A stretch of DNA of 64,000 nucleotides from Proteiniborus sp. DW1 (GCF_900095305.1 NZ_FMDO01000007.1:248001-312000); one strand, 5' to 3'. Counted from the stretch's first letter, positions 1 to 10,673 are shown. Numbers and translations: made by a program. Notes: a model not told the origin generated them from the letters alone.

Positions 1-198
1 GCTATTTCAGAGAAAGAGGGAATTGAAGCTACAGAAGAAGAACTAAATAAGGAACTTGAAGATTTTGCTAAGAGCTATAACCAGGATGCTGACAAATTTA
101 AAGCTAGCTTAAAGGCTAACGATTTAGAGTATATTAAAAAGGGTATAATTAAGAGAAAGACAGTTGAATTTTTAGTAAGGGAAGCTAAACTGTCTTAA
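1..198 (+). CDS. tig: Trigger factor, C-terminal fragment
   Basis: An open frame enters from the left edge and ends with TAA at 196-198. The 65 visible residues are charged and helical (ending FLVREAKLS) and match the C-terminal chaperone arm of trigger factor, the ribosome-bound peptidyl-prolyl isomerase and chaperone. The identification rests mainly on order: tig-clpP-clpX(-lon) is a classic Firmicute arrangement, and clpP starts 25 bases downstream. The N-terminal ribosome-binding and FKBP domains lie outside the window. Confidence 0.8.
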   Translation, partial: AISEKEGIEATEEELNKELEDFAKSYNQDADKFKASLKANDLEYIKKGIIKRKTVEFLVREAKLS

Positions 199-223
199 TT
201 AGAGTAATTAGGGAGGAGATAAC

Positions 224-808
224 ATGGCTTTAGTTCCAATGGTTGTTGAGCAAACAAACAGAGGGGAAAGATCATACGATATTTATTCAAGGCTTTTAAA
301 AGAAAGAATAATATTCATAAGCGATGAAATTAATGATGTTACAGCAAGCCTTGTAGTAGCACAACTTTTGTTTTTAGAAGCAGAAGATCCAGATAAGGAT
401 ATTCAGCTTTATATAAATAGCCCTGGTGGTTCCATTACTTCAGGCTTTGCAATATATGATACTATGCAATATATAAAGCCAGATGTTTCTACTATTTGCA
501 TTGGAATGGCAGCTAGTATGGGTGCATTTTTATTAGCAGCAGGAGCCAAAGGCAAAAGATATGCACTACCAAATGCGGAGGTTATGATACACCAGCCTTT
601 AGGTGGCACTAGGGGGCAGGCTGAAGATATTAAAATTCATGCTGAGAGAATATTAAAATCAAGGGATCAAATAAATAAGATATTAAGTGATAGGACTGGT
701 CAACCTCTAGAGAAAATTGCAAGGGATACAGACAGAGATAATTTTATGTCTGCTGAGCAAGCTAAAGAATATGGTATAATAGATGAAGTAATAGAATTTA
801 GGAAATAA
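224..808 (+). CDS. clpP: ATP-dependent Clp protease proteolytic subunit
   Basis: ClpP forms the double-heptamer serine protease chamber that degrades proteins unfolded by ClpX or ClpC in the cytosol. The 194-residue length is normal for the family. The catalytic triad is visible: Ser98 in GMAASMG, His123 in MIHQPLGG and Asp172 in TDRDNF. The GGSITSG oxyanion region is at about residue 68. The start is ATG with GGGAGGAG nine bases upstream. clpX follows after 22 bases, so the two are probably co-transcribed, and trigger factor lies just upstream. Nothing is unusual. Confidence 0.98.
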   Translation: MALVPMVVEQTNRGERSYDIYSRLLKERIIFISDEINDVTASLVVAQLLFLEAEDPDKDIQLYINSPGGSITSGFAIYDTMQYIKPDVSTICIGMAASMGAFLLAAGAKGKRYALPNAEVMIHQPLGGTRGQAEDIKIHAERILKSRDQINKILSDRTGQPLEKIARDTDRDNFMSAEQAKEYGIIDEVIEFRK

Positions 809-830
809 AGTTAGTTAGGAGAGGTGAACC

Positions 831-2105
831 ATGCCAAAATATGAAGAAAAGCAGCTTAAGTGTTCATTTTGTGGTAAATCTCAAGAACAGGTAAGAAGAC
901 TTGTTGCAGGACCTAATGTGTATATATGCGATGAGTGTATTGAGTTATGTCAAGAAATAATTGACGAGGAATTTGAAGATACTTTCGAACTTGAGATGAA
1001 AGAACTACCAAAACCAGTAGATATTAAAAAGGTTTTGGATGAGTATGTAATTAAACAAGATAGAGCAAAGAGAGCTTTAGCTGTTGCAGTATATAATCAT
1101 TACAAGAGAATAAATAGAAAAGTAACATCTGATGATATAGACCTACAAAAAAGTAACATAGTTATGATAGGACCTACAGGTTCAGGAAAGACACTATTAG
1201 CGCAGACACTAGCGAAAATATTAAATGTTCCTTTTGCTATTGCGGATGCAACGTCTCTTACTGAAGCAGGGTATGTAGGCGAAGATGTTGAGAACATATT
1301 GCTAAAGCTTATTCAAGCTGCTGATTACGATATAGAGAGAGCAGAAAAAGGTATAGTATATATTGATGAGATTGACAAGATAGCTAGAAAATCAGAAAAT
1401 CCATCTATTACTAGGGATGTAAGTGGTGAAGGAGTTCAGCAGGCCTTGCTAAAGATACTTGAAGGGACAGTGGCAAGTGTTCCTCCACAAGGCGGAAGAA
1501 AACATCCTCATCAAGAGTTTATTCAAATAGACACTACAAATATTCTATTTATAGTTGGTGGAGCTTTTGATGGACTGGAAAATATTATCCAGAAAAGAAT
1601 AGGTAAAAAGGCAATGGGCTTTGGTGCTGATATACAAAGTAAAGAGATTAAGGATGTAGGAGAAGTACTAAAACACTTACAGCCTGAAGACTTGCTTAAG
1701 TTTGGACTGATACCAGAGTTTGTTGGTAGACTTCCAGTAATGGTTACTTTAAATCTCTTAGATAAGGAAGCTCTTATAGAGATATTAACTAAACCTAAGA
1801 ATGCTCTAGTCAAACAATATAAGGAGCTATTTATCATGGATGGTGTAGAGTTAGAAATAGACCATGAAGCCTTAGAAGTAGTAGCAGAAAAGGCCATTGA
1901 AAGAAAATCTGGAGCAAGAGGTCTTAGGGGAATACTAGAAGAGGTAATGCTTGATATAATGTATGATATACCTTCTAGAGAAGATATAGAAAAATGTATC
2001 ATCACAAAAGATACTATACTAAATAAAACAGAACCTACTCTACTTCTTTCTGATAAGAGAAAAAAGAAGAAAACTAAAAAATCTAATAAAGAAGAAACAG
2101 CATAA
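831..2105 (+). CDS. clpX: ATP-dependent Clp protease ATP-binding subunit ClpX
   Basis: ClpX is the AAA+ unfoldase that feeds substrates to ClpP. The 424-residue protein has an N-terminal zinc-binding domain with Cys11, Cys14, Cys33 and Cys36 (CSFC...CDEC). Walker A GPTGSGKT lies near residue 114 and Walker B VYIDEIDK near 178. The C-terminal small AAA domain contains the GARGLR sensor-2 region. It ends in a Lys-rich tail (KRKKKKTKK). The start ATG follows AGGAGAGG. A strong hairpin terminator immediately after the stop ends the tig-clpP-clpX group. Confidence 0.98.
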   Translation: MPKYEEKQLKCSFCGKSQEQVRRLVAGPNVYICDECIELCQEIIDEEFEDTFELEMKELPKPVDIKKVLDEYVIKQDRAKRALAVAVYNHYKRINRKVTSDDIDLQKSNIVMIGPTGSGKTLLAQTLAKILNVPFAIADATSLTEAGYVGEDVENILLKLIQAADYDIERAEKGIVYIDEIDKIARKSENPSITRDVSGEGVQQALLKILEGTVASVPPQGGRKHPHQEFIQIDTTNILFIVGGAFDGLENIIQKRIGKKAMGFGADIQSKEIKDVGEVLKHLQPEDLLKFGLIPEFVGRLPVMVTLNLLDKEALIEILTKPKNALVKQYKELFIMDGVELEIDHEALEVVAEKAIERKSGARGLRGILEEVMLDIMYDIPSREDIEKCIITKDTILNKTEPTLLLSDKRKKKKTKKSNKEETA

Positions 2106-2137
2106 AAAATGTCGAGGAAATCATTCCTCGACATTTT
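2104..2137. terminator. Intrinsic terminator between clpX and speB, probably bidirectional
   Basis: A 15-bp inverted repeat (about AAAAATGTCGAGGAA, loop ATCA, then its complement) begins at the clpX stop codon. It is A-rich on the left and T-rich on the right, so it can act as a terminator for clpX on plus and for the polyamine operon on minus. Confidence 0.9.
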
Positions 2138-2138
2138 T

Positions 2139-2169
2139 GTCATCCTGAGCCTTGGCAAAGGATCTCAAG
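2139..2169. repeat. GTCATCCTGAGCC-type imperfect palindromic repeat
   Basis: The sequence GTCATCCTGAGCC-TT-GGCAAAGGATCTC is an imperfect palindrome: ATCCT (2142-2146) faces AGGAT (2159-2163) and GCC (2149-2151) faces GGC (2154-2156). It resembles the GTCATCCTGAGCGAAGCGAAGGATCTC family of intergenic elements that I recall from many Firmicute genomes. It sits between the terminator and the end of speB. Only one copy was noticed in this window. Confidence 0.55.
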
Positions 2170-2179
2170 AAGTAGATAT

Positions 2180-3043
2180 TTATTTATGCACTACTAATAA
2201 CAACTCTCTCAGCGTCTTTATAGCCACAGCAGTTGAAGAACCACTTGGGTCATAGTGAGGAGATAGTTCATTAATATCTGCACCTACTATATTTAATTCA
2301 GACATTTTTAAGATACAGTCTAAAAGAGTTTTGAAATCTACTCCACCTGGCTCAGGAGTTCCTGTTCCAGGGAAAACAGAAGGGTCTAATACATCTAGGT
2401 CAATGGTTACATAAACTGGTTTTCCTTTAGTTTGCTCTATAATATAATCTATTGTATCACAATTATATCTGCATTGATGCAAATGTTCCTTAGCCCATTC
2501 AAATTCAGATCTATCACCAGAACGTATACCCATCTGGAATATCTTCCCATCTCCTACAAGATCCCAAACTCTTCTCATTACAGTTGCATGAGATAATTCC
2601 CTACCGAAAAACTCATGACGTAAGTCAGTATGAGCATCAAAATGGATAACATGTAAATCAGGATATTTTTCTACCAAAGCTCTTACTGTTCCCAAGGTAA
2701 CTAAATGTTCTCCACCTATCATAACAGGTATCTTTTCATCAGATAGAACATCCCTAGTGAAATCTGAGATTATATCTAATATTAACTCGGGACCTCCATA
2801 TGGAAGTACTAAATCTCCATAATCACATACTGCTATTTCAGTTAAGTCCTTATCCTGATATGGACTATAAGATTCAAAGCCTAGAACACTTTCTGCTCTC
2901 ATTACCTTAGCTGCAAATCTAGTTCCAGGTCTATATGAAGTAGTTCCATCATAAGGAGCACCGAAAACAACTATATTTGCTTCATCATACGTTTTATCAC
3001 AGCCAATTAGATTTTGAACATTTTTATTTGTTTTCATAGTCAA
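2180..3043 (-). CDS. speB: Agmatinase (arginase/agmatinase family)
   Basis: Agmatinase hydrolyses agmatine to putrescine and urea using a binuclear manganese centre. The 287-residue protein shows the family metal-ligand motifs GGEH, HFDAHTD and TIDLDVLDPS, plus the C-terminal DINELSP segment. It is the last gene of the minus-strand operon speD-speA-speE-speB and overlaps speE by about 20 bases, which implies translational coupling. The start is either TTG at 3043 or ATG at 3037. The AAAGGA site lies 5 bases from the former and 11 from the latter, so the choice is open. Agmatinase is favoured over arginase because an arginine decarboxylase-type gene lies upstream. Confidence 0.93.
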   Translation of the reverse strand: MTMKTNKNVQNLIGCDKTYDEANIVVFGAPYDGTTSYRPGTRFAAKVMRAESVLGFESYSPYQDKDLTEIAVCDYGDLVLPYGGPELILDIISDFTRDVLSDEKIPVMIGGEHLVTLGTVRALVEKYPDLHVIHFDAHTDLRHEFFGRELSHATVMRRVWDLVGDGKIFQMGIRSGDRSEFEWAKEHLHQCRYNCDTIDYIIEQTKGKPVYVTIDLDVLDPSVFPGTGTPEPGGVDFKTLLDCILKMSELNIVGADINELSPHYDPSGSSTAVAIKTLRELLLVVHK

Positions 3044-3878
3044 TCATTTCCTTTACGTAGTTTGGCAATGCAAAAGAACCCTTATGTAGCTCTGTGTTGT
3101 AGTATTTTGTTTTAATGCCTAGAGAATTCCATCTATCAGCATCTAGGTCAGCCACAGGGTCTACCTTCTTTGAAGCAAATCCAAAAAGCCAGTGACCAGA
3201 TGGATATGTTGGTATATGAGCCTGATAAACCCTACATATAGGGAAAAGCTCTCTTATTCTCTTATGTGCTCTTTTCATTGAGTTAGCATATTCCTTATAA
3301 TATGGGCTTTCATGCTGGTTTACTAAGATACCTTCATCATTTAACGCCTTATAGCAATTCCCATAGAATTCTTTAGTAAATAACCCTTCTCCAGGACCAA
3401 TTGGATCTGTAGAATCTACAATAATAAGGTCATATTCATTTTCCTTAGAGCGTACAAATTTTAGTCCATCTTCAAAATACAATGTGACTCTCGGATCATC
3501 AAGTTTAGCAGCAGTTTGAGGCATATGTTCCTTACAAACCTCTACTACCATTTTATCTATTTCAACCATATCTATTTTTTCGATTGAGTCATAACGAGTG
3601 AGCTCTCTAACTGTTCCGCCGTCGCCTGCACCTATTACAAGTACCCTTTTGATATCAGGCTTTACTGCCATAGGTACATGGACAATCATATCGTGATAGA
3701 TGAATTCATCTTTTTCCGTTGCCATCATCAAACCATCAAGAGTGAGAAATCTACCAAATTCATCAGAGTCAAATATATCTATTTGTTGAAATGGACTTTC
3801 AGCGCTGTATATTTGCTTCTTTACCTTTATTGAAAACCTAACACTATCTGTATGCTCTTCTGTATACCATAATTCCAT
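3024..3878 (-). CDS. speE: Spermidine synthase (putrescine aminopropyltransferase)
   Basis: It transfers the aminopropyl group of decarboxylated S-adenosylmethionine to putrescine to give spermidine. The 284-residue protein shows the family hallmarks: LTLDGLMMATEKDEFIYHDM, the nucleotide-binding VLVIGAGDGGTVRE, and the catalytic VDSTDPIGPGEGLF. ATG at 3878 is preferred over a TTG one codon upstream because GGGAGG lies 8 bases before it. Its 3' end overlaps the start of speB, and speA ends 13 bases upstream. Partner genes for both substrates, putrescine (speA, speB) and decarboxylated SAM (speD), are in the same operon. Confidence 0.96.
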   Translation of the reverse strand: MELWYTEEHTDSVRFSIKVKKQIYSAESPFQQIDIFDSDEFGRFLTLDGLMMATEKDEFIYHDMIVHVPMAVKPDIKRVLVIGAGDGGTVRELTRYDSIEKIDMVEIDKMVVEVCKEHMPQTAAKLDDPRVTLYFEDGLKFVRSKENEYDLIIVDSTDPIGPGEGLFTKEFYGNCYKALNDEGILVNQHESPYYKEYANSMKRAHKRIRELFPICRVYQAHIPTYPSGHWLFGFASKKVDPVADLDADRWNSLGIKTKYYNTELHKGSFALPNYVKEMIDYENK

Positions 3879-3891
3879 CAATTACACCTCC

Positions 3892-5346
3892 CTAAATATC
3901 TAAAACATTTATATAACCTAGTTTCATATCTTCCATTCCTGTTACGAGACAGCCTTTTTCTTTTGAGTATAAAATATAATCTACAGATTCCCTTGTTATC
4001 ATCTCTCCGGGTGCCAATATCGGTATTCCAGGTGGATAGCACATAATAGATTCACCACTGATTTCACCAATGCTTTCTGATAGCTTTACCTTCTTCTTAT
4101 TAGCATAGAATGCTGTTTTAGGAGAAATCTTTACCACTGGTGTAATATACTCATGTTCAATCATATTAGATTTATCTTTTTTATTAGTTCTCTTTATTTC
4201 TGCAAGAGCAGATACTAATCTTTCAATAGCAAAATAACTATCACCTACTGAGATAATAGCAAGGAAATTAGCTAAATCTCCAAACTCTAGCTGTATAGAA
4301 TAGTCATCACGTAACATATCGTATACTTCGATGCCAGCAAGGCCTATGTTTAACGTATTTACACTAAGCTTAGTTTTATCAAAGGCATAGGTACTATCAC
4401 CATTTATGATTTCCTCTGAAAATGCATAATATCCACCAACTGAATTTATCTCTTTTCTAGCATATTCTGAAAGCTCTAATACCCTTGCAAATATTTCCTT
4501 ACCGTTTAAGGCTAGGTTTTTTCTAGCAATATCTAAAGAGGATAGTAAAAGGTAAGAAGCACTTGTAGTTTGAGTTAGGTTTATAATGGTCCTAATATAG
4601 CCAGGATTTATTCTTTCTGTATTTGCTAACAGCAAAGAACTTTGGGTTAGGGAGCCTCCAGTTTTATGAACGCTTACAGCAGCCATATCTGCACCTAAAT
4701 GCATAGCAGCAGGTGGAAGATTTTCGCCAAAGTAAAAATGTGTTCCATGTGCTTCATCTGCTAGCACAAGCATATTATGTTTATGAGCAAGCTCAATTAT
4801 ACTCTTTAAGTCTGAGCAAATACCATAATATGTTGGATTGTTGACAAAAACTGCTTTAGCATCTGGATTTTCAATTATTGCTTTTTCTACATCCTTAACA
4901 GACATGCCTAGTGGAATACCTAATTCTTTATTGATTCCAGGGCTCACATACACAGGTATAGCACCATTAAGTATTACAGCATTAATGGCACTTTTATGAA
5001 CATTCCTAGGCATTATAATTTTTTCACCTTCTTTGCAAGCACTCATTATCATGGTCTGTACTGCTGAAGATGTGCCATTTACCATAAAAAATGCTTTATC
5101 ACATTTAAAAGCATCTGCAGCTAGCTCTTCTGCCTCTTTAATAACAGATGTGGGGTGAGTTAGATTGTCTAATGGCTTCATTGAGTTAACATCTACAGAA
5201 AGACATTTATCTCCTAAAAAGTTTTTAAGCATAGTATTACCTTTTCCTTGTTTATGACCTGGAACATCAAAGGAGACAATTTTCGTATTCCTGTAGTCAA
5301 TTAGAGCATCATGTATTGGTGCAGCTTCATGTTTAATTTTGTCCAT
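3892..5346 (-). CDS. speA: Orn/Lys/Arg decarboxylase family, probable arginine decarboxylase
   Basis: A PLP-dependent aspartate-aminotransferase-fold decarboxylase of 484 residues, the short form typical of Bacillus SpeA/YaaO proteins that lack the N-terminal response-regulator-like domain. The Schiff-base lysine is Lys228 in SVHKTGGSLTQ. DEAHGTH (the PLP ring and phosphate region) and PGHKQGKG near the N-terminus are also clear. The start ATG follows GGGGTGATAAA. Substrate specificity cannot be read from the motifs alone, but speB (agmatinase) in the same operon makes arginine to agmatine the best reading. Lysine or ornithine decarboxylation is the alternative. Confidence 0.9.
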   Translation of the reverse strand: MDKIKHEAAPIHDALIDYRNTKIVSFDVPGHKQGKGNTMLKNFLGDKCLSVDVNSMKPLDNLTHPTSVIKEAEELAADAFKCDKAFFMVNGTSSAVQTMIMSACKEGEKIIMPRNVHKSAINAVILNGAIPVYVSPGINKELGIPLGMSVKDVEKAIIENPDAKAVFVNNPTYYGICSDLKSIIELAHKHNMLVLADEAHGTHFYFGENLPPAAMHLGADMAAVSVHKTGGSLTQSSLLLANTERINPGYIRTIINLTQTTSASYLLLSSLDIARKNLALNGKEIFARVLELSEYARKEINSVGGYYAFSEEIINGDSTYAFDKTKLSVNTLNIGLAGIEVYDMLRDDYSIQLEFGDLANFLAIISVGDSYFAIERLVSALAEIKRTNKKDKSNMIEHEYITPVVKISPKTAFYANKKKVKLSESIGEISGESIMCYPPGIPILAPGEMITRESVDYILYSKEKGCLVTGMEDMKLGYINVLDI

Positions 5347-5364
5347 TTTATCACCCCTAAAAAA

Positions 5365-6186
5365 TTATCTGTAAATATTCATTCCGTAATATATTTCAAT
5401 CATTTCACGAGAAATTTTATCTCTGATTTCGCGACGTTCATTAGGTGAAAGTTCACGAACATCTTTATTAAACAGATAATCGCTTAAGTTTATTTCGCTT
5501 AGCATCATCTTAGTGTGAAATATATTTGATTGATAAACATTAACATCAATTGCATCATATTTATTTAAAGTTTCTTTATCTATATAATTTTGTATAGAAT
5601 TAATATCATGATCTATATAATATTTATTTCCTTCCACGTCTCTTGTGAAGCCTCTAACTCTGTAGTCAATAGTTATGACGTCAGAATCAAAGCTTGATAT
5701 AAGATAATTTAAAGCGTTTAAAGGAGAAATTGTACCACAGGTAGAGACATCTATATCAACTCTGAATGTGGTAATTTCGTTATCAGGGTGAAACTCTGGG
5801 TAGGTATGTACAGTCACATGACTCTTATCTAAGTGCCCTACAACACTATCTCTTAAAGCAACACAATTTAAATTTCCTTTATTACAGCTTGGGTCAATTA
5901 CGTGAACTGGAATAGCCTCCTCAGTTATGAGAATAGTAACACTAGCTCCCTGAGGTTCATAATCCTGTTTTGAAATATTAAGCACATGCGCCCCTATAAT
6001 TTCAGTTACATCACATAAAATTTTAGTAAGGCGGTCAGAATTGTACTGTTCATCAATATAAGCAATATAATCCTGCTTATCCTTTTCCGTCTTTGCATAA
6101 CAAACATCATAGATATTAAAACTAAGTGTTTTTGTAAGATTATTAAAACCATAAAGTGTTATTTTATTCTCTTTCAACCCTACCAT
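5365..6186 (-). CDS. speD: S-adenosylmethionine decarboxylase proenzyme, E. coli SpeD type
   Basis: It makes decarboxylated SAM, the aminopropyl donor for spermidine synthase. The protein is a pyruvoyl enzyme that cleaves itself. The cleavage site is the Ser in [14 protein letters not shown] at about residue 122. Conserved blocks [45 protein letters not shown] and [11 protein letters not shown] align along the long (about 264-residue) E. coli-type family, not the 120-residue Bacillus SpeH type. The frame stays open upstream to 6360, but the ATG at 6186 has AAAGAAAGG six bases before it and gives the expected N-terminus. The product is 273 residues. First gene of the polyamine operon. Confidence 0.95.
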   Translation of the reverse strand: MVGLKENKITLYGFNNLTKTLSFNIYDVCYAKTEKDKQDYIAYIDEQYNSDRLTKILCDVTEIIGAHVLNISKQDYEPQGASVTILITEEAIPVHVIDPSCNKGNLNCVALRDSVVGHLDKSHVTVHTYPEFHPDNEITTFRVDIDVSTCGTISPLNALNYLISSFDSDVITIDYRVRGFTRDVEGNKYYIDHDINSIQNYIDKETLNKYDAIDVNVYQSNIFHTKMMLSEINLSDYLFNKDVRELSPNERREIRDKISREMIEIYYGMNIYR

Positions 6187-6580
6187 CAGCAACCTTTCTT
6201 TAATATATTTATCAAAATCGAGATAATTATATATAATATTATCCGAATATGCAAGCAAATATTGTGATAAAATCAAGAAGTAAACTAGGCGTTTTATACT
6301 AATTTCATAATTGGCTTGTTTGTGTATAATATACATACCCATATAATATATTTTTTTCATAAATATATTATTATTACTTAATAGAATCCTAGGCTTATTA
6401 TTTGGATAAGTGAATTTATTAATACAATTAAATTTATTTTATGACTCAACCAAACTTTTCGAAAGCTACTATATTAAATAAAGTGCAATGGCTCAGTAAC
6501 CTAGAAAAGAGGAAAAAACTTAATACTGTCGAATCTGTAAAATTATCTGTACAATTATTCCATATAGGAGTGGATAAAGA

Positions 6581-7477
6581 ATGACCATAAAACCTAAAAT
6601 CTTAGTTGTAGGAAGTATAAATATGGATTTAGTAACTATTGCAAAAAGAACACCAACCATAGGTGAGACCATAATTGGAGAAGATTTCAAAATGATACCT
6701 GGTGGGAAGGGAGCAAACCAAGCTGTTGCAGCTGCTAGAATGGGGGCAGAGGTAGCATTTATAGGCACTGTAGGTGAGGATATTTATGGAGAGAGGCTTA
6801 TAGAGACATTGGGAAATGAAGGCATAGATATAAGTGGAATTGCTAAGGTTAAAAATTTACCTACAGGTATAGCAAGTATTATAGTAGATGGGAAAGCAAA
6901 TAATTCCATAATAGTTGTACCAGGAGCTAATTTAATGGTTCAAGTTGAAAATCTATATGCAAATATGGAACTAATAGATTGGTGTGATATTATAGTATTA
7001 CAACTAGAAATCCCTTTAGAGACCGTAATAGAATGTATAATAGAAGGTAAAAAAAGGGGCAAGACAATAATATTCAATCCTGCACCAGTACAAAGCTTTG
7101 ATAAAAGCATCTTCAAATATATAGATTATTTAATAGTAAACGAAATAGAAGCAAAGCAGATTGCAGAAACAGACGAAGAGGATTATTCAAAGCTAGTGGA
7201 AAAGTTAATTGAAATAGGATTTAAAAATGTTTTAATAACTATAGGGGAAAAAGGTGTGTTGTTTAACGAAGAGGATGAAATAAAGCATATACCTGCTCTA
7301 AAGGTCAATGCCATAGATACAACAGCAGCGGGAGATTCATTTGTTGGGACTTTTGTTACATCTCTGGGAAGTGGAGCAAATAAAAATAATGCTGTTCAAA
7401 ATGCTGTAAGAGCAGCGGCTATTACAGTCACCAGAGTTGGTGCTCAAAGCTCGCTGCCATATAAGGATGAGATATAA
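6581..7477 (+). CDS. rbsK: Ribokinase (PfkB family)
   Basis: It phosphorylates D-ribose to ribose 5-phosphate with ATP. The 298-residue protein has the PfkB signature GGKGANQAVAAARMG near residue 38 and, near residue 245, the catalytic signature DTTAAGDSFVGTF with its anion hole and Asp base. The N-terminal ILVVGSINMDLV strand is typical of ribokinase. AGGAG lies about 11 bases before the ATG. No ribose transporter or rbsD is adjacent, so another sugar or nucleoside substrate of this family is possible. It is divergent from the polyamine operon; the 394-base gap between the two start codons should hold both promoters. Confidence 0.88.
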   Translation: MTIKPKILVVGSINMDLVTIAKRTPTIGETIIGEDFKMIPGGKGANQAVAAARMGAEVAFIGTVGEDIYGERLIETLGNEGIDISGIAKVKNLPTGIASIIVDGKANNSIIVVPGANLMVQVENLYANMELIDWCDIIVLQLEIPLETVIECIIEGKKRGKTIIFNPAPVQSFDKSIFKYIDYLIVNEIEAKQIAETDEEDYSKLVEKLIEIGFKNVLITIGEKGVLFNEEDEIKHIPALKVNAIDTTAAGDSFVGTFVTSLGSGANKNNAVQNAVRAAAITVTRVGAQSSLPYKDEI

Positions 7478-7535
7478 AATTTTTAGAATACAGCATATAT
7501 ATGTGAGAGTAAAAGGTTAGAATAATAAAACAAGG

Positions 7536-7565
7536 TTGACTACAGACCAATATTTAGGGTAACAT
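7536..7565 (+). promoter_or_regulatory. Candidate sigma-A promoter for lon
   Basis: TTGACT at 7536-7541 and TAACAT at 7560-7565 are separated by 18 bases in the 175-base gap before lon. The -10 is imperfect. No clear CtsR or HrcA-type inverted repeat was noticed nearby. Confidence 0.4.
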
Positions 7566-7652
7566 TTATATTAGCTTTAATAATAAAGACTAATGGAAGT
7601 AACTATTAATAGATAGCTATAGGCAAACATTGGAACAGAAGGAGTTGAGCAC

Positions 7653-10007
7653 ATGGGAAAAGATAATTATAAAGTAGAAAAAAGAACTATACCATTGATA
7701 CCCCTAAGGGGGCTAGCAATATTTCCATATATGGTCGTTCACTTTGATGTAGGTAGGGATAAGTCAGTAAATGCTTTAGAAGAATCAATGGTTAATGATT
7801 CACTAATATTTTTAACGGCTCAAAAAGAAGCTGAAGTAGATATACCAGGACCTAATGATTTCTATCATGTTGGAACGGTTTGCAAGATAAAGCAGTTATT
7901 AAAGCTTCCGGGAGATAATATAAGAGTGCTAGTAGAGGGGATTAACAGAGCAAGAGTTACTGATGTTATTATGGAAGAGCCGTATTTCCAAGTAGAGATA
8001 GAAGAACTAATCTATGATGAAGAAATTATCAAAGACAAAAAAATAGAAGCTCTTATGAGAATGGTAATTAATTCATTTGAAGACTATATAAGTATTGGAA
8101 ACAGAGTGTCCACAGAGGCTCTAGTAAATGTGTCAAAAATAGAGGAACCAGGTAGACTAGCAGATGTAATTACATCCTATATTTTTTTAACGCTTGAAAA
8201 TAAGCAAAAAATACTAGAAGCATTCCATCCATATAAACGTTTGGAAACATTGCAGGTTATTTTAAGGGAAGAAATAGAAATATTAAAGCTAGAGGAAAAG
8301 ATAAGCCAAAGAGTAAAAAAACAGATAAATAAAGTCCAAAAGGAATATTACCTAAGAGAGCAGCTAAAGGCTATACAGTACGAACTTGGAGAAGATGATG
8401 AGCTTATAGAAGAAGTTGATAGATATAGGGAGAAAATTGAAGAGCTGAAAATGCCTGAAGAAGTGAAGGAAAAGGCTCTTAAAGAGGTTGATAGACTACT
8501 TAAAATGTCATCTTCATCTGCCGAATCAGGTGTTATCAGAACTTATCTCGATTGGATTGTGGAATTGCCTTGGGATAAGGAAACTAAGGATAGAATAGAT
8601 ATTAAGAAATCAAGAGAAATATTAGATGCAGACCACTATGGACTTGAGGATGTTAAAGAAAGAATATTAGAGTACTTAGCAGTTAGAAAGCTAGCCAAGG
8701 GAATAAAAGGTCCTATACTTTGCCTAGTAGGACCTCCAGGAGTAGGTAAAACATCTATTGCTAAGTCTATTGCAAGTTCTCTTAATAGAAAATTTGTTAG
8801 AATGTCCTTAGGTGGAGTAAGAGATGAAGCAGAAATAAGAGGCCATAGAAGGACTTATGTAGGTGCTATTCCAGGTAGAATAATATCATCTATAAAAAAG
8901 GTTGGTTCAAAAAATCCTGTATTCCTTTTTGATGAGATAGATAAATTAAGCAGCGATTTTAGAGGAGATCCAGCTTCAGCACTACTTGAAGTATTAGATC
9001 CAGAACAAAACAGTACATTTACAGACCATTTTCTAGAAGCCCCATTTGATCTTTCAAAGGTGATGTTCATAACTACAGCTAATACTACTGCTTCCATACC
9101 CGGACCACTTTTAGACAGAATGGAAGTAATTAGGATATCAGGATATACAGAGGAGGAAAAGCTTCAGATTGCTCTTAGATATTTACTACCTAAGCAAATG
9201 AAAGAGCATGGTTTAAAGAAGGAAAATATTCATATATCTGAAAATACCATAAGAGATATAATAAATAAATATACAGGAGAATCTGGAGTAAGAAACCTTG
9301 AAAGGAATATAGCCAGTTTATGTAGAAAGGCTGCTAAAAAGATAGTAGAAGATAAAGTAAAGACAGTGAGAATCAATAGTGGAAACTTAGAAAAATATCT
9401 AGGAATTCCAAGATATAGGCATGAAAAGGCTCAGGAGGAGCATCAAGTAGGTATAGCTACAGGCTTAGCTTGGACTGCAGTAGGAGGAGAGACTCTATCA
9501 ATAGAAGTTACACCAATGCCTGGAACTGGAAAGTTTCAGCTTACAGGCCAGCTAGGCGATGTAATGAAGGAATCAGCTATGGCTGGAATCAGCTATATAA
9601 GGTCAAAGACTCAGGAATTTAATATAGATGAAAATTTCTATAAAGATAAGGATATTCACATACATGTACCAGAGGGAGCTATTCCAAAAGATGGTCCTTC
9701 TGCAGGTATTACCATAGCAACAGCTGTTATTTCTGCCCTTTCTAATGTGCCAGTAAACAGGAATGTCGCCATGACTGGAGAGATTACACTAAGAGGAAGA
9801 GTACTTCCTATAGGCGGAGTAAAGGAAAAGGTACTAGCAGCCAATAGAGCAGGCATTAAAAAGGTACTTCTACCAATAGACAATAAAAAAGACGCAGAAG
9901 AAATTCCAGATAAGGTTAGGAGAAAAATGGAGTTCGTATTTGTTAAATCTATGGATGAAGTTCTAAGCCATGCCTTAGTCAAAGAGGATGATAATAATGA
10001 AAATTAG
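7653..10007 (+). CDS. lon: ATP-dependent protease La (Lon)
   Basis: A cytosolic AAA+ serine protease that degrades misfolded and regulatory proteins. The 784-residue protein has an N-terminal substrate-binding LON domain ([13 protein letters not shown] start) and a coiled-coil stretch. Walker A GPPGVGKT is near residue 360 and Walker [10 protein letters not shown] near 425. The C-terminal peptidase domain has the Ser-Lys dyad Ser683 (DGPSAG) and Lys726 (GGVKEK). The start ATG follows AGAAGGAG. The 3' end overlaps engB, the usual lonA-ysxC order in Firmicutes. Confidence 0.98.
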   Translation: MGKDNYKVEKRTIPLIPLRGLAIFPYMVVHFDVGRDKSVNALEESMVNDSLIFLTAQKEAEVDIPGPNDFYHVGTVCKIKQLLKLPGDNIRVLVEGINRARVTDVIMEEPYFQVEIEELIYDEEIIKDKKIEALMRMVINSFEDYISIGNRVSTEALVNVSKIEEPGRLADVITSYIFLTLENKQKILEAFHPYKRLETLQVILREEIEILKLEEKISQRVKKQINKVQKEYYLREQLKAIQYELGEDDELIEEVDRYREKIEELKMPEEVKEKALKEVDRLLKMSSSSAESGVIRTYLDWIVELPWDKETKDRIDIKKSREILDADHYGLEDVKERILEYLAVRKLAKGIKGPILCLVGPPGVGKTSIAKSIASSLNRKFVRMSLGGVRDEAEIRGHRRTYVGAIPGRIISSIKKVGSKNPVFLFDEIDKLSSDFRGDPASALLEVLDPEQNSTFTDHFLEAPFDLSKVMFITTANTTASIPGPLLDRMEVIRISGYTEEEKLQIALRYLLPKQMKEHGLKKENIHISENTIRDIINKYTGESGVRNLERNIASLCRKAAKKIVEDKVKTVRINSGNLEKYLGIPRYRHEKAQEEHQVGIATGLAWTAVGGETLSIEVTPMPGTGKFQLTGQLGDVMKESAMAGISYIRSKTQEFNIDENFYKDKDIHIHVPEGAIPKDGPSAGITIATAVISALSNVPVNRNVAMTGEITLRGRVLPIGGVKEKVLAANRAGIKKVLLPIDNKKDAEEIPDKVRRKMEFVFVKSMDEVLSHALVKEDDNNEN

Positions 10008-10629
10008 AAAAGTAGAATTAGAGTCAGTAGCAGCAAAGCCTATTCAATATCCAGAAGAAGGGCTGACGGAAATTGCACTGGCAGGTAGATCAAATGTAGG
10101 AAAATCTTCTTTAATAAATACTCTGATTAATAGAAACAATTTTGCCAGAACTAGTGGTCAGCCAGGAAAGACTCAAACTATAAACTTCTACAATATAAAT
10201 GGTGAGTTTAGAATAGTAGATTTGCCAGGATATGGATATGCAAAGGTATCTATGACTGAAAGACAAAGATGGGCAGATATGATAGAGAAATATCTGACTA
10301 CTAGGGAAAGTCTTAAGGAAGTAGTACTTCTTATAGACATAAGACACGAGCCTGGAGAACACGACAAGATGATGTATGATTGGATAAAATCCTTTGGATA
10401 CAAAGGCTACATTATAGCCACGAAGGCAGACAAAATATCAAAGGGGCAATGGCAAAAACACACAAGTATAATCAAGAAAAGTCTTGAAGTGGCGAGTACA
10501 GATTTAATCATACCTTTTTCAGCAGCTAAGAAATTGAATGTTGATAAGGTGTGGGGGACTATAGAGAGTATCTTGGAGCTACATGAAGAGAGTATAGATG
10601 AAGATGATATACAGCCTGAGGAAGAGTAA
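9997..10629 (+). CDS. engB: Ribosome biogenesis GTP-binding protein EngB/YsxC
   Basis: A TRAFAC-class GTPase needed for assembly of the large ribosomal subunit. G1 [10 protein letters not shown]3 DLPGYGYA and G4 TKADK are all visible in the 210-residue protein. ATG at 9997 is chosen over ATG at 9988 because GAGG at 9984-9987 lies 9 bases before the former and directly abuts the latter. The gene overlaps the last 11 bases of lon, so translation is probably coupled. The acidic C-terminal tail ([14 protein letters not shown]) is encoded partly by the left arm of the terminator. Confidence 0.96.
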   Translation: MKIRKVELESVAAKPIQYPEEGLTEIALAGRSNVGKSSLINTLINRNNFARTSGQPGKTQTINFYNINGEFRIVDLPGYGYAKVSMTERQRWADMIEKYLTTRESLKEVVLLIDIRHEPGEHDKMMYDWIKSFGYKGYIIATKADKISKGQWQKHTSIIKKSLEVASTDLIIPFSAAKKLNVDKVWGTIESILELHEESIDEDDIQPEEE

Positions 10630-10655
10630 TTTCCTCAGGTTTTCTTTATTTTTTC
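10615..10655 (+). terminator. Intrinsic terminator after lon-engB
   Basis: CCTGAGGAA (10615-10623) pairs with TTCCTCAGG (10631-10639), followed by a T-rich run. The left arm lies inside the end of engB. Confidence 0.85.
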
Positions 10656-10673
10656 TTTATTATTAAGTCAGAT

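Noticed and set aside
1523-2158. Long minus-strand open frame (211 codons) opposite clpX
   Set aside because: It is Ser/Ile/Phe-rich with no recognisable domain and lies wholly opposite a highly conserved gene; typical of AT-rich antisense frames.
6187-6360. 58-codon N-terminal extension of speD
   Set aside because: The frame is open, but no ribosome binding site fits and the E. coli-type family starts at the LYGFNNLTK region; ATG at 6186 has AAAGAAAGG at good spacing.
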